DNA of 64,000 bases from Lentilitoribacter sp. Alg239-R112 (GTDB lineage Bacteria > Pseudomonadota > Alphaproteobacteria > Rhizobiales > Rhizobiaceae), in contig NZ_LS999834.1 of assembly GCF_900537175.1 (NCBI RefSeq), forward strand, positions 249,402 to 313,401. The letters run 5' to 3'. Under the pieces are notes generated by a model that saw only the letters and a list, made by a program, of their open reading frames with translations, was not told where the DNA came from and ran no database searches. This document shows positions 58,021-64,000 of this stretch, one piece after another (position 1 is the stretch's first letter; each line of letters opens with the position of its first letter). Position numbers and translations under genes: made by a program.

Positions 58021-59181
58021 ATGGATATCTCAACTCGCCATATTATGTTCCGTGATGAAATTGCAGGAACCTCTCTGTCCTTTGAGAGCCCGCATGACAT
58101 CATAACGGCACACACGCCGGAAGAACTCATAGATGTTTTGCGGGAAATTGAGTTGCAGAGTGCATCGGGCAATTGGGTTGCTGGATATCTAAGTTATGAG
58201 GCCGGGTATTGCTTTGAAGAAAAGTTAAAAAAAATTATCCCGAGCAACAGGCGTGCACCGCTTGCCTGTTTTGGCATTTTTGATAACCCTTCCTCAAGCA
58301 CCACACCAGCAACCCAAGCGCCAGCTGATACCAATCGCACACGTTTCGACAGACCAGTTCCACTATGGGATTTTGATACCTATGCCGAAAAGTTCGATCA
58401 ACTAACGCAACATATGAAAATCGGGAATTGTTATCAAGGGAATTTAACCTTTCCGATGACATCACAATGGCAGGGCAACCCATTTGAGCTATTCGAACGA
58501 TTGCGTGACATTCAGCCTGTGAACCATGCAGCTTTTGTTGATCTTGGTGGACCGATCATCTTGTCCCGATCGCCAGAGATGTTCTTTCAAGTCGATCAAG
58601 AGGGTTGGATTGAATCACGACCCATGAAAGGCACAGCGCCACGTGGCACTACAAAAATTGAAGATCAAGCTATCATTACAACACTTAAGAATGACCCTAA
58701 GAACCTCAGTGAAAATGTTATGATTGTGGATCTGTTGAGAAATGATATCTCGCATATATGCGACGCCGGTTCTGTTTGTGTTCCACAGTTATATGAGCTG
58801 AAAACATATGCAACATTGCACCAATTGGTTAGTCGCGTTCGGGGCAAGGTGAAAGCCGGAACACGCTTTGCCGATATAGTACAAGCATTGTTTCCTTGCG
58901 GGTCCATCACGGGTGCTCCGAAGATTAGAACAATGGAAATATTGACCGAGCTTGAAGACCATCAGCCACGCGATGTATATTGCGGTGCAATTGGTTGGAT
59001 AGCGCCCTCCGGAGCGATGCAATTTAATGTGCCCATTCGCACGATTAGTCTATATGATGACCAGACCGCCTTGTTTAACGTGGGCGGCGGCGTGACATTG
59101 GAATCAACCGCGAAATCTGAATATGAAGAATGTCTGACAAAAGCGAAATTTGCGACCGAACTGGCGAAGATTTCTAATTGA
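58021..59181 (+). CDS. pabB: Aminodeoxychorismate synthase component I
   Basis: 386 residues of the chorismate-binding family. The active site shows IILSRSPEMFFQVDQEG, RPMKGTAPRG, SENVMIVDLLRNDI and PCGSITGAPKIRTMEIL. With a glutamine amidotransferase it makes 4-amino-4-deoxychorismate for folate. It lacks a fused PabC lyase domain. I choose PabB over anthranilate synthase TrpE because of the short N-terminus and the RNDI/GSITGAPK form. Terminator at 59200. Confidence 0.92.
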   Translation: MDISTRHIMFRDEIAGTSLSFESPHDIITAHTPEELIDVLREIELQSASGNWVAGYLSYEAGYCFEEKLKKIIPSNRRAPLACFGIFDNPSSSTTPATQAPADTNRTRFDRPVPLWDFDTYAEKFDQLTQHMKIGNCYQGNLTFPMTSQWQGNPFELFERLRDIQPVNHAAFVDLGGPIILSRSPEMFFQVDQEGWIESRPMKGTAPRGTTKIEDQAIITTLKNDPKNLSENVMIVDLLRNDISHICDAGSVCVPQLYELKTYATLHQLVSRVRGKVKAGTRFADIVQALFPCGSITGAPKIRTMEILTELEDHQPRDVYCGAIGWIAPSGAMQFNVPIRTISLYDDQTALFNVGGGVTLESTAKSEYEECLTKAKFATELAKISN

Positions 59182-59199
59182 TTGGCAGCAGGCAAAATT

Positions 59200-59229
59200 A
59201 ACCCCACCATCAAGTTATATAGTGGGGTT
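59200..59229. terminator. Two-way terminator between pabB and the curlin gene
   Basis: AACCCCAC-N14-GTGGGGTT is a perfect 8-bp stem between convergent genes. On the minus strand it is followed by AATTTTG, on the plus strand by ATTTAT. Confidence 0.7.
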
Positions 59230-59252
59230 ATTTATAAGACTGTGAATACGAC

Positions 59253-59675
59253 CTACCAGCCAAAGGCAAATGTTGCGCCTGCATTGCCATTACCATTTTG
59301 GTTGGCATGCGCATCAGTATTTTTCCCAAACTGAAACAAACCGTGAGAGTTATTGTTACCCACTTGCTGAACGGTTCCGTTGTGACCGTTGCCGTGTTGA
59401 TGAACAATACCCTGATTGCCTGATCCATTTTGCGCAACGCCAGCATTGTTGCCATTTCCATTTTGCGTGATGCCACCTTGAGATTTAATGCCTTTAACAA
59501 TTGAATAGAATGCTAGCCCTGTCTTGATAGCATTTGCATCTTGGGAGTTTTGTGCAGCAATATCGATTTGAATTTGACCACCTGCTTGCGCGGGCAGAAC
59601 TGCCAATGAAACCAGTGTAATAGCTGTAATGCCAGTTGCGATTGAAGTCATTGATTTACGTGTAAGTGAAGTCAT
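59253..59675 (-). CDS. Curlin-repeat protein (CsgA/CsgB-like)
   Basis: 140 residues: a signal peptide (TAITLVSLAVLPAQAGG), then from about 65 on an array of Gly/Asn/Gln-rich repeats of the curlin type. Examples are GGITQNGNGNNAGVAQNGSG, GNQGIVHQHGNGHNGTVQQV, GNNNSHGLFQFGKNTDAHAN and QNGNGNAGATF. Such repeats stack into the beta-helical amyloid of curli fibres. The region before the repeats, about 35-65, is different and could be the part that binds the cell or nucleates. Which of the two curlin proteins here is major subunit and which nucleator cannot be told. It has its own upstream motif (59729) and terminator. Confidence 0.85.
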   Translation of the reverse strand: MTSLTRKSMTSIATGITAITLVSLAVLPAQAGGQIQIDIAAQNSQDANAIKTGLAFYSIVKGIKSQGGITQNGNGNNAGVAQNGSGNQGIVHQHGNGHNGTVQQVGNNNSHGLFQFGKNTDAHANQNGNGNAGATFAFGW

Positions 59676-59728
59676 GATCTATTTCCCTAGTATATAAATT
59701 ATCTGATGACTTCAATCTACAACCCACC

Positions 59729-59758
59729 AACTGAACCTAATCCCAACACCTTGTTCAT
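59729..59758 (-). promoter_or_regulatory. Curli-regulon motif, copy 1
   Basis: On the minus strand ATGAA-N18-TTCAGTT, ending 54 bases before the curlin start at 59675. The same motif with the same spacing occurs at 60810 and 61964. Confidence 0.6.
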
Positions 59759-59805
59759 ATTCCATTAACCATACAATATCCCTTATTGCCGGTGTACGAA
59801 ACAAC

Positions 59806-59828
59806 AAACCCCGCGGTGAGCGGGGTTT
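59806..59828. terminator. Terminator after the CsgH-like gene
   Basis: AAACCCCGC-GGTGA-GCGGGGTTT, a perfect 9-bp stem with T-rich ends on both strands, 28 bases after the CsgH-like stop. Confidence 0.85.
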
Positions 59829-59855
59829 ATGGAAAGTCAAAAATCTGAATATGCA

Positions 59856-60242
59856 CTATTTGATTATCTCCTGACATTCAGCAACTTGGTCGTCAAATAT
59901 GATATGCAGATTTGCATTATATGCAGCCTGTCCTTTACTCACGACAACCTGGCTCAATGTTTGCTGTTCACCATTAGAAGTTAGGAATTCCCCACCTTGA
60001 GTGATATTTACGCCAGTGCCATTACTAATACCAAATTGATAACGTCCTAAGCCGGCGTGTTCGGCTTCAACTGTTGCTTTAACCAAAAACGTATTACCCT
60101 GTTGTGTTGCTTCTATTTGACATAATGCAGCATCAGAATTTGCTTCCAAGGCCTGTACGGTAACGACGGAATAACCCACGATTGCTGGTAGTAGCATGCT
60201 TGCCAAAAAACCAACTTGAACGACTTTGTTTTTAATAATCAT
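59856..60242 (-). CDS. csgH: CsgH-like curli chaperone
   Basis: 128 residues with a signal peptide (VGFLASMLLPAIVGYSVVTVQA). The mature part has two cysteines (ALCQIEATQQGN and AECQEIIK) and a beta-sandwich pattern (FLVKATVEAEHAGLGRYQFG, SNGTGVNITQGGEF), as in CsgH. CsgH of alphaproteobacteria is a periplasmic protein that stops curlin from forming fibres too early. It is found only with curlin genes, which agrees with its place between the two here. The gene lies 69 bases after the upstream curlin gene, with a stem-loop between them. Confidence 0.8.
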   Translation of the reverse strand: MIIKNKVVQVGFLASMLLPAIVGYSVVTVQALEANSDAALCQIEATQQGNTFLVKATVEAEHAGLGRYQFGISNGTGVNITQGGEFLTSNGEQQTLSQVVVSKGQAAYNANLHIIFDDQVAECQEIIK

Positions 60243-60261
60243 TTATTGTCTCCTTTATCAT

Positions 60262-60299
60262 TATCCGGTGATGTGATTGGGTTTCATCATCACCGGATA
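60262..60299 (-). promoter_or_regulatory. Stem-loop between curlin and csgH genes
   Basis: A perfect 12-bp stem, TATCCGGTGATG with CATCACCGGATA, around a 14-base loop, lies in the 69-base gap. No T-run follows on the minus strand. It is more likely a processing or 3'-end-protecting hairpin that sets the ratio of curlin to chaperone message than a full terminator. Confidence 0.55.
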
Positions 60300-60311
60300 G
60301 AGCCAAATCCA

Positions 60312-60740
60312 TTAGGGGCAAACTTGAACAAAGGCTGCCGTATTACCTGCGCCATTTTGATCAACATCCGCAGAGCAACCATTACCAACCTGAACACCAG
60401 CGGCGATATTGCCATGGCCATCTTGTGTTAGAACTGATGTATGATTGGCACCAAATTGGCCAACGCCAGCCGAGTTAAAGCTTCCAAGCTGATCCGTCGT
60501 TGACGCATTATTCACGCCTACTTGACCAGTTGCAGCCGTGTTGTGATGACCATCCTGCGTGCTGGTTACGTCATTATTAATGCCATCTTGAAAAACACCA
60601 ATTATATTATGAACGCCAATTTGTCCGCCACCGGCATTGTTACCAAAGCCGAACTGTTGGATGGAAACATCATTTGCCATAACTGGACTTGCGAAGATGC
60701 CAAGTGCGATTGCTGCTGTGATTACGAGTTTATGTGTCAT
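60312..60740 (-). CDS. Curlin-repeat protein (CsgA/CsgB-like)
   Basis: 142 residues; after a signal peptide (VITAAIALGIFASPVMA) nearly the whole protein is curlin repeat. VSIQQFGFGNNAGGGQIGVH, NIIGVFQDGINNDVTSTQDG, HHNTAATGQVGVNNASTTDQ, LGSFNSAGVGQFGANHTSVL and TQDGHGNIAAGVQVGNGCSA show a Q/F-x-G-x4-N rhythm. It has two cysteines (NGCSAD, QVCP), unusual for curlin. First gene of the curlin-csgH unit, with its own upstream motif (60810). The secretion genes csgG, csgE and csgF are not in the window. Confidence 0.87.
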   Translation of the reverse strand: MTHKLVITAAIALGIFASPVMANDVSIQQFGFGNNAGGGQIGVHNIIGVFQDGINNDVTSTQDGHHNTAATGQVGVNNASTTDQLGSFNSAGVGQFGANHTSVLTQDGHGNIAAGVQVGNGCSADVDQNGAGNTAAFVQVCP

Positions 60741-60809
60741 TTTCTTTTCCCTAAAATTGAGTTGTATTGTTTAATGCAACTCATCTTTAGAACAGAGCAA
60801 TTGAACGAA

Positions 60810-60839
60810 AACTGAAGGTGCTATTCATCTAGCGTTCAT
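60810..60839 (-). promoter_or_regulatory. Curli-regulon motif, copy 2
   Basis: ATGAA-N18-TTCAGTT on the minus strand, ending 70 bases before the curlin start at 60740. Same arms and same 18-base spacer as copies 1 and 3. Confidence 0.6.
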
Positions 60840-60938
60840 TATTTATTAACTCAGTTTTTGACAGAACCTTAGTTTACCAATTTGCTATATAAGATACGCG
60901 ACAGTAAGAAACTCAGTTAACGCGAAGGCTAATCTAAT

Positions 60939-61547
60939 ATGCCCATTGCTCGATATCTCTCTCATCCCCAAGTTTTAATTAACCCGGACAAAGATGTTCC
61001 AAAATGGAGCCTGAATGAAATTGGGCAAGCGCGGGTGAGGCAGCTTACAGAGCGCATCACAAAGGATGGCATTCTTTCCGATACGAAATATGTGATTTCA
61101 AGCAACGAAACAAAAGCATTAGAAACCGCCGAACCAATTGTTGATATTTTGGGCTGCACATTAACGATCTGCCCTCTCATGCATGAAAATGACCGCAGCT
61201 CAACTGGCTTTCTAAAACCTGATGAATTTGAAAGGGTAGCCGATCAATTTTTCGCCAACCCTGATGTAAGCGCTCGAGGTTGGGAAACGGCTCAACACGC
61301 GCAAACACGCATATTACAACAGGTGAATGAAAGTCTCAGTTCTCATAAACACGACGATGTTCTTTTTGTCGGACATGGCGGCGTTGGCACATTGTTATAT
61401 TGCGCATTATCAGGAAATGAAATTCACCGTAAGTTTGACCAAGGTGCAGCCAATACTGGTGCTGTCGGCGGTGGAAATTACTTTGCCTTCGATATCAACA
61501 CAAAAAAACCATTGCATGGCTGGCACGCAATGGAAGAGATGAAATAA
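60939..61547 (+). CDS. Histidine-phosphatase-superfamily protein
   Basis: 202 residues of the phosphoglycerate-mutase fold. The usual LxRHG start motif is altered to RYLSHPQV, keeping the catalytic His but losing the adjacent Arg and Gly. The second catalytic His is in FVGHGGVGTLL, and WSLNEIGQARVRQL is as in the family. Substrate unknown; the changed motif makes its phosphatase activity uncertain. It is divergent from the curlin gene at 60740. Confidence 0.8.
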   Translation: MPIARYLSHPQVLINPDKDVPKWSLNEIGQARVRQLTERITKDGILSDTKYVISSNETKALETAEPIVDILGCTLTICPLMHENDRSSTGFLKPDEFERVADQFFANPDVSARGWETAQHAQTRILQQVNESLSSHKHDDVLFVGHGGVGTLLYCALSGNEIHRKFDQGAANTGAVGGGNYFAFDINTKKPLHGWHAMEEMK

Positions 61548-61571
61548 AAAAGGCGGTCAGAGCGACCGCCT
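61546..61571. terminator. Terminator between the phosphatase-like and SH3 genes
   Basis: AGGCGGTC-AGAGC-GACCGCCT, a perfect 8-bp stem, followed on the minus strand by TTTTTATT; it ends the SH3 transcript and probably the convergent one as well. Confidence 0.8.
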
Positions 61572-61580
61572 CCGTCTCTA

Positions 61581-61910
61581 TCAATATTCATATTCGGTGA
61601 TATATTTCTTATTCACCCAGCCCCACTGGTCAGCATATTTGACCTTACACCAATCGCTAGCGTCTTCTTTATAGATACAGCGCTCAACCCAAATTCCCCA
61701 TCCGTTGTCCGGGATTGCAGCTACTTTTTGTGAATAGGAAGCCGGCCATTTTCGCATGTTCAAAACATCCCAAGAAGCAACACCATCCACATAAGCGTGG
61801 TATCCTGCTTTGTAGCCACCGGCGTGGCTTGCTGTCGTCAAAGGAAGTGTAGCCGCGAAAGCTACAAGGGCAACAATTGTGTTCTTAGCGATTGAATTAA
61901 TATTTGTCAT
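61581..61910 (-). CDS. Exported SH3-domain protein
   Basis: 109 residues from the ATG at 61910 after GGAGGGG. A signal peptide (TIVALVAFAATLPLTTASHA) is followed by a bacterial SH3 domain (LNMRKWPASYSQKVAAIP, GIWVERCIYKEDASDWCKVK, YADQWGWVNKKYITEYEY). The two Trp-near cysteines (ERC, DWC) may be bonded. Such domains often bind cell-wall or surface polymers. The motif shared with the curlin genes lies 54 bases before its start, so it may be part of the same surface regulon. Confidence 0.78.
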   Translation of the reverse strand: MTNINSIAKNTIVALVAFAATLPLTTASHAGGYKAGYHAYVDGVASWDVLNMRKWPASYSQKVAAIPDNGWGIWVERCIYKEDASDWCKVKYADQWGWVNKKYITEYEY

Positions 61911-61963
61911 AGTCCCCTCCAAGGAGTTCAAGAATTAATCTTGAACCCAACATAGAGAAGAAA

Positions 61964-61993
61964 AACTGAACAACACTTGAGCGCCCAATTCAT
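61964..61993 (-). promoter_or_regulatory. Curli-regulon motif, copy 3
   Basis: ATGAA-N18-TTCAGTT on the minus strand, ending 54 bases before the SH3 gene. It overlaps a small hairpin CCCAAT-TCAT-ATTGGG (61984-61999). Confidence 0.6.
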
Positions 61994-62068
61994 ATTGGGT
62001 TCAGGTTTCGCTCAGTCTAATTTTATTCCGGAAGGTTCATAAGCTTAATCACTGCTCATGTTACCCTT

Positions 62069-64000
62069 TCAAAATTCTATGCGCTCGATATCAAGGAAGT
62101 TGATTGTCGAACCATCATCAAGCGTGATGATACCATCGGCGTCATCACTTAGTGAAAGACTGTTTGCATCTTGTGAATCAATCGATCCAGATGTCAGTGA
62201 CACTGTCCAATCCGTGCCATACTCGCCCAGATCACCACCAGTATCTGATAATTGAATAGTATCTGTCCATCCGCCACCTTCACCGCCGCTGATGATGTCA
62301 GCTCCATCACCTTCGGAAAATAAGAACATATCACTTCCGCTTTCGCCATAGAGATTATCGTTACCAGTTCCGCCGGTTAGAATATCATTTCCACCACCAC
62401 CCCAAATGGTGTCGTTACCTGCGCCGCCATCAACAGTATCAACGATCGCCGTGTTGTTACTTGTGTCGAAAGTGTCATTACCAGCACCTAGCTGAAAACT
62501 CATATCACTGGATCCGCCATACACATTATCGGCGTGATCCGATCCGACAAAACCTTCAATACTTGTGTAGCTATCGCCATCGGCTTCGCCACCATGTCCG
62601 CCTGCAGCTACATTTTGCATCACACCGCCAGAACCGGGACCATCTGTATCTTGAAAAGCCACATCAACACCCGCAGTCGCATTTGAATAATCGACTGTAT
62701 CTGTTCCGGCCCCGCCGTCAAAAGTATCAGCTCCGCTTCCACTTATGAGAATATCATTACCATCTCCACCATTCAGGGTGTCACCAATGGCCGGTGTCAT
62801 TTCAAACAGTTGAACATTATCCAGTGCTGTTCCACCATAGTCAACATTGCCAACCTCAACAAACTGAATAGTATTACTACCATCGCCCGACCCGCCAACA
62901 ACGGTGAAGGAATTGGAAGACATTGTCGTTGTACCTGAAGTTATTGTGTCAATTAGTTCTCCGTTCCAGTAGACCTCCACACTCGCGTCATATCCACCCG
63001 TTGCAGCTGTATCAAAACTTAATTGATATGATGTACCTGTCGACAAACCAGATAATGCCTGCTCAATATCAATGTTTCCAGGAGCCTCATCCATATCAAG
63101 ATAGTAGTTACCCTCAGTAGTATTGACGCTTCTTTGGCCATCGGCATAAAACTGAAAACCCGGACCAGAATTCAACGTCCAACCCGAAGAGGTATTCTCA
63201 AATCCACCGTTCGTTATGAGGTTGGAGCCAGTTGTTGCCATTCCATCGGCATCTCCAGCGATAAGCACATCATCGCCATCCCCCCCATTCAATGTATCCT
63301 GACCACCAAACCCATGCATAATATCAGTATTTGATGTGCCTGTGAGAGTTTCAGCACCATCAGTGCCTAACTGAATTCCAACGGTTTCTGTATAGGTATT
63401 GCCACCACTATCCGTGACTTGAACGTCAATGGTATCGTTGTAAGTCGAAGATGCGTCATGTTCCGCAACCAACTTGATATCACCAGTGTTTGTGTCGATT
63501 TCAAATTTGCCGCCAGCATCGTCTGTCAAAGCAAACGTAAACGTTTCACCAGAATCAACATCGATAACAGAATCGACACCGCCAATAACTGAACCGGCGC
63601 CGATTGTATTTGATACTCCTATATCCAATCCAGCATTACCGTCAAAGGTCATATCGGTTGGGCCTTCATTGACATCATCGACTTGGATGGTGAAGTCCTG
63701 CACAGATGTTGTGCCATCTGTTGAGGTCGCTGTCACCTGGATCGTGTGAGATGTATCTGTTTCATAATCAAGGCCAGAGGCCACAGTCACCACACCCGTA
63801 TTGGCATCAATGGCAAAGAACCCGCCCGGGTTGGACGATAATGAATAACTCACATGATCGCTCGCATCCGCATCAGAGGCAAACGCCGTCACACCAACCA
63901 CGGAGCCCATGGAGGCGTTTTCAGCAACACTATTACCAGACCCATCTGTGTCACTGATCGCTGTGATCGATGTCTCGTTCACATCATTCACACCAATCGT
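62069..64000 (-). CDS. Cadherin/RTX calcium-binding surface protein, C-terminal part
   Basis: At least 643 residues; the frame is open at the window edge, so the N-terminus is missing. Order in the visible part: a cadherin-like repeat (AIDANTGVVTVASGLDYE, then VQDFTIQVDDVNE), a second related repeat (FEIDTNTGDIKLVAEHDASS), a short RTX block (GGQDTLNGGDGDDVL), and a galactose-binding-like domain of about 140 residues (NLITNGGFENTSSGW to GTALDNVQLFEM). A larger RTX block follows (GGDGNDILISGSG, GGAGNDTIWGGGGNDILTG), then an acidic tail. RTX repeats bind calcium and point to type I secretion with a C-terminal signal. No exporter genes are in view. Probably an adhesin or matrix protein. Confidence 0.85.
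   Translation of the reverse strand, partial: TIGVNDVNETSITAISDTDGSGNSVAENASMGSVVGVTAFASDADASDHVSYSLSSNPGGFFAIDANTGVVTVASGLDYETDTSHTIQVTATSTDGTTSVQDFTIQVDDVNEGPTDMTFDGNAGLDIGVSNTIGAGSVIGGVDSVIDVDSGETFTFALTDDAGGKFEIDTNTGDIKLVAEHDASSTYNDTIDVQVTDSGGNTYTETVGIQLGTDGAETLTGTSNTDIMHGFGGQDTLNGGDGDDVLIAGDADGMATTGSNLITNGGFENTSSGWTLNSGPGFQFYADGQRSVNTTEGNYYLDMDEAPGNIDIEQALSGLSTGTSYQLSFDTAATGGYDASVEVYWNGELIDTITSGTTTMSSNSFTVVGGSGDGSNTIQFVEVGNVDYGGTALDNVQLFEMTPAIGDTLNGGDGNDILISGSGADTFDGGAGTDTVDYSNATAGVDVAFQDTDGPGSGGVMQNVAAGGHGGEADGDSYTSIEGFVGSDHADNVYGGSSDMSFQLGAGNDTFDTSNNTAIVDTVDGGAGNDTIWGGGGNDILTGGTGNDNLYGESGSDMFLFSEGDGADIISGGEGGGWTDTIQLSDTGGDLGEYGTDWTVSLTSGSIDSQDANSLSLSDDADGIITLDDGSTINFLDIERIEF

Noticed and set aside
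59729..59758. ATGAA-N18-TTCAGTT as a general stress (EcfG) promoter
   Set aside because: The EcfG consensus is GGAAC with about 16-17 bases to a short GTT box; the arm sequence and spacing here do not fit.
62069..64000. Repeats in the RTX gene as a CRISPR or tandem DNA repeat array
   Set aside because: The repeats are at the protein level (Gly/Asp nonapeptides) and lie inside a continuous coding frame; DNA units are not identical.

Overview
The window is a chromosomal segment of an alphaproteobacterium, most likely a low-GC, probably marine member of the Hyphomicrobiales (Rhizobiales). Three things support this. The order rne / amidase / M48 protease / dsbA-like / aroQ / accB / accC / aat is familiar from rhizobia and Brucella relatives, as is rplQ / degP-like / rarA / crcB / rluC-type synthase / HAD hydrolase / ATP12 chaperone. 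RNase E carries the large acidic insertion in its S1 domain that is typical of alphaproteobacteria. CsgH-type curli genes and a CcrM-era style of compact, overlapping operons also fit. The taxon name itself is an inference from gene order; no database search was possible.

Layout. 1-5.6 kb: a methylotrophy/osmolyte island with a divergent MttB-family methyltransferase (cut by the window edge), its corrinoid protein, a MetF-type reductase, and betB-betA. Together they could carry choline to glycine betaine and move a methyl group from a quaternary amine to tetrahydrofolate. 5.7-9.0 kb: a DUF6502/DUF5666 pair and guanine deaminase. 9.0-19.5 kb: a housekeeping block (cell-wall amidase, RNase E, M48-TPR protease, DsbA-like protein, AroQ, AccB, AccC, Aat). 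19.5-25 kb: a PAS histidine kinase with two receiver domains, tRNA-Leu(GAG), lipB, S-formylglutathione hydrolase and a lipoprotein. 25-31 kb: ATP12, HAD, pseudouridine synthase, CrcB, RarA and a DegP-like protease, all on the minus strand, then a frameshifted DUF4189 gene. 31.3-47 kb: one long minus-strand ribosomal superoperon from tuf through S10, spc and alpha to rplQ, with secY, adk and rpoA inside. Several spacers in it are unusually long and rich in inverted repeats.

47-52.2 kb: a LysR regulator facing a small arsenic operon (arsR, a Cys-rich 59-residue protein, arsC, arsH) with no visible efflux pump, then an extensin-like protein and a coupled gloA-gloB pair for methylglyoxal. 52.4-59.2 kb: an EAL phosphodiesterase, an alpha/beta hydrolase-OsmC fusion, a small monooxygenase-like protein, a small exported protein, formate-tetrahydrofolate ligase and pabB. 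59.2-64 kb: surface and biofilm genes: two curlin-repeat proteins around a CsgH-like chaperone, a histidine-phosphatase-like protein, an exported SH3 protein, and the C-terminal end of a cadherin/RTX protein that runs off the window.

The most interesting signals are: (i) a motif with fixed spacing, ATGAA-N18-TTCAGTT, upstream of both curlin genes and of the SH3 gene, suggesting one extracellular regulon; (ii) a train of inverted repeats in the rne leader; (iii) structured spacers inside the ribosomal superoperon; (iv) the pump-less arsenic operon with its small Cys-rich protein; (v) the choline/betaine plus corrinoid methyltransferase island; (vi) a single-base frameshift in the DUF4189 gene. 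No CRISPR array, insertion sequence, prophage or rRNA gene was seen.
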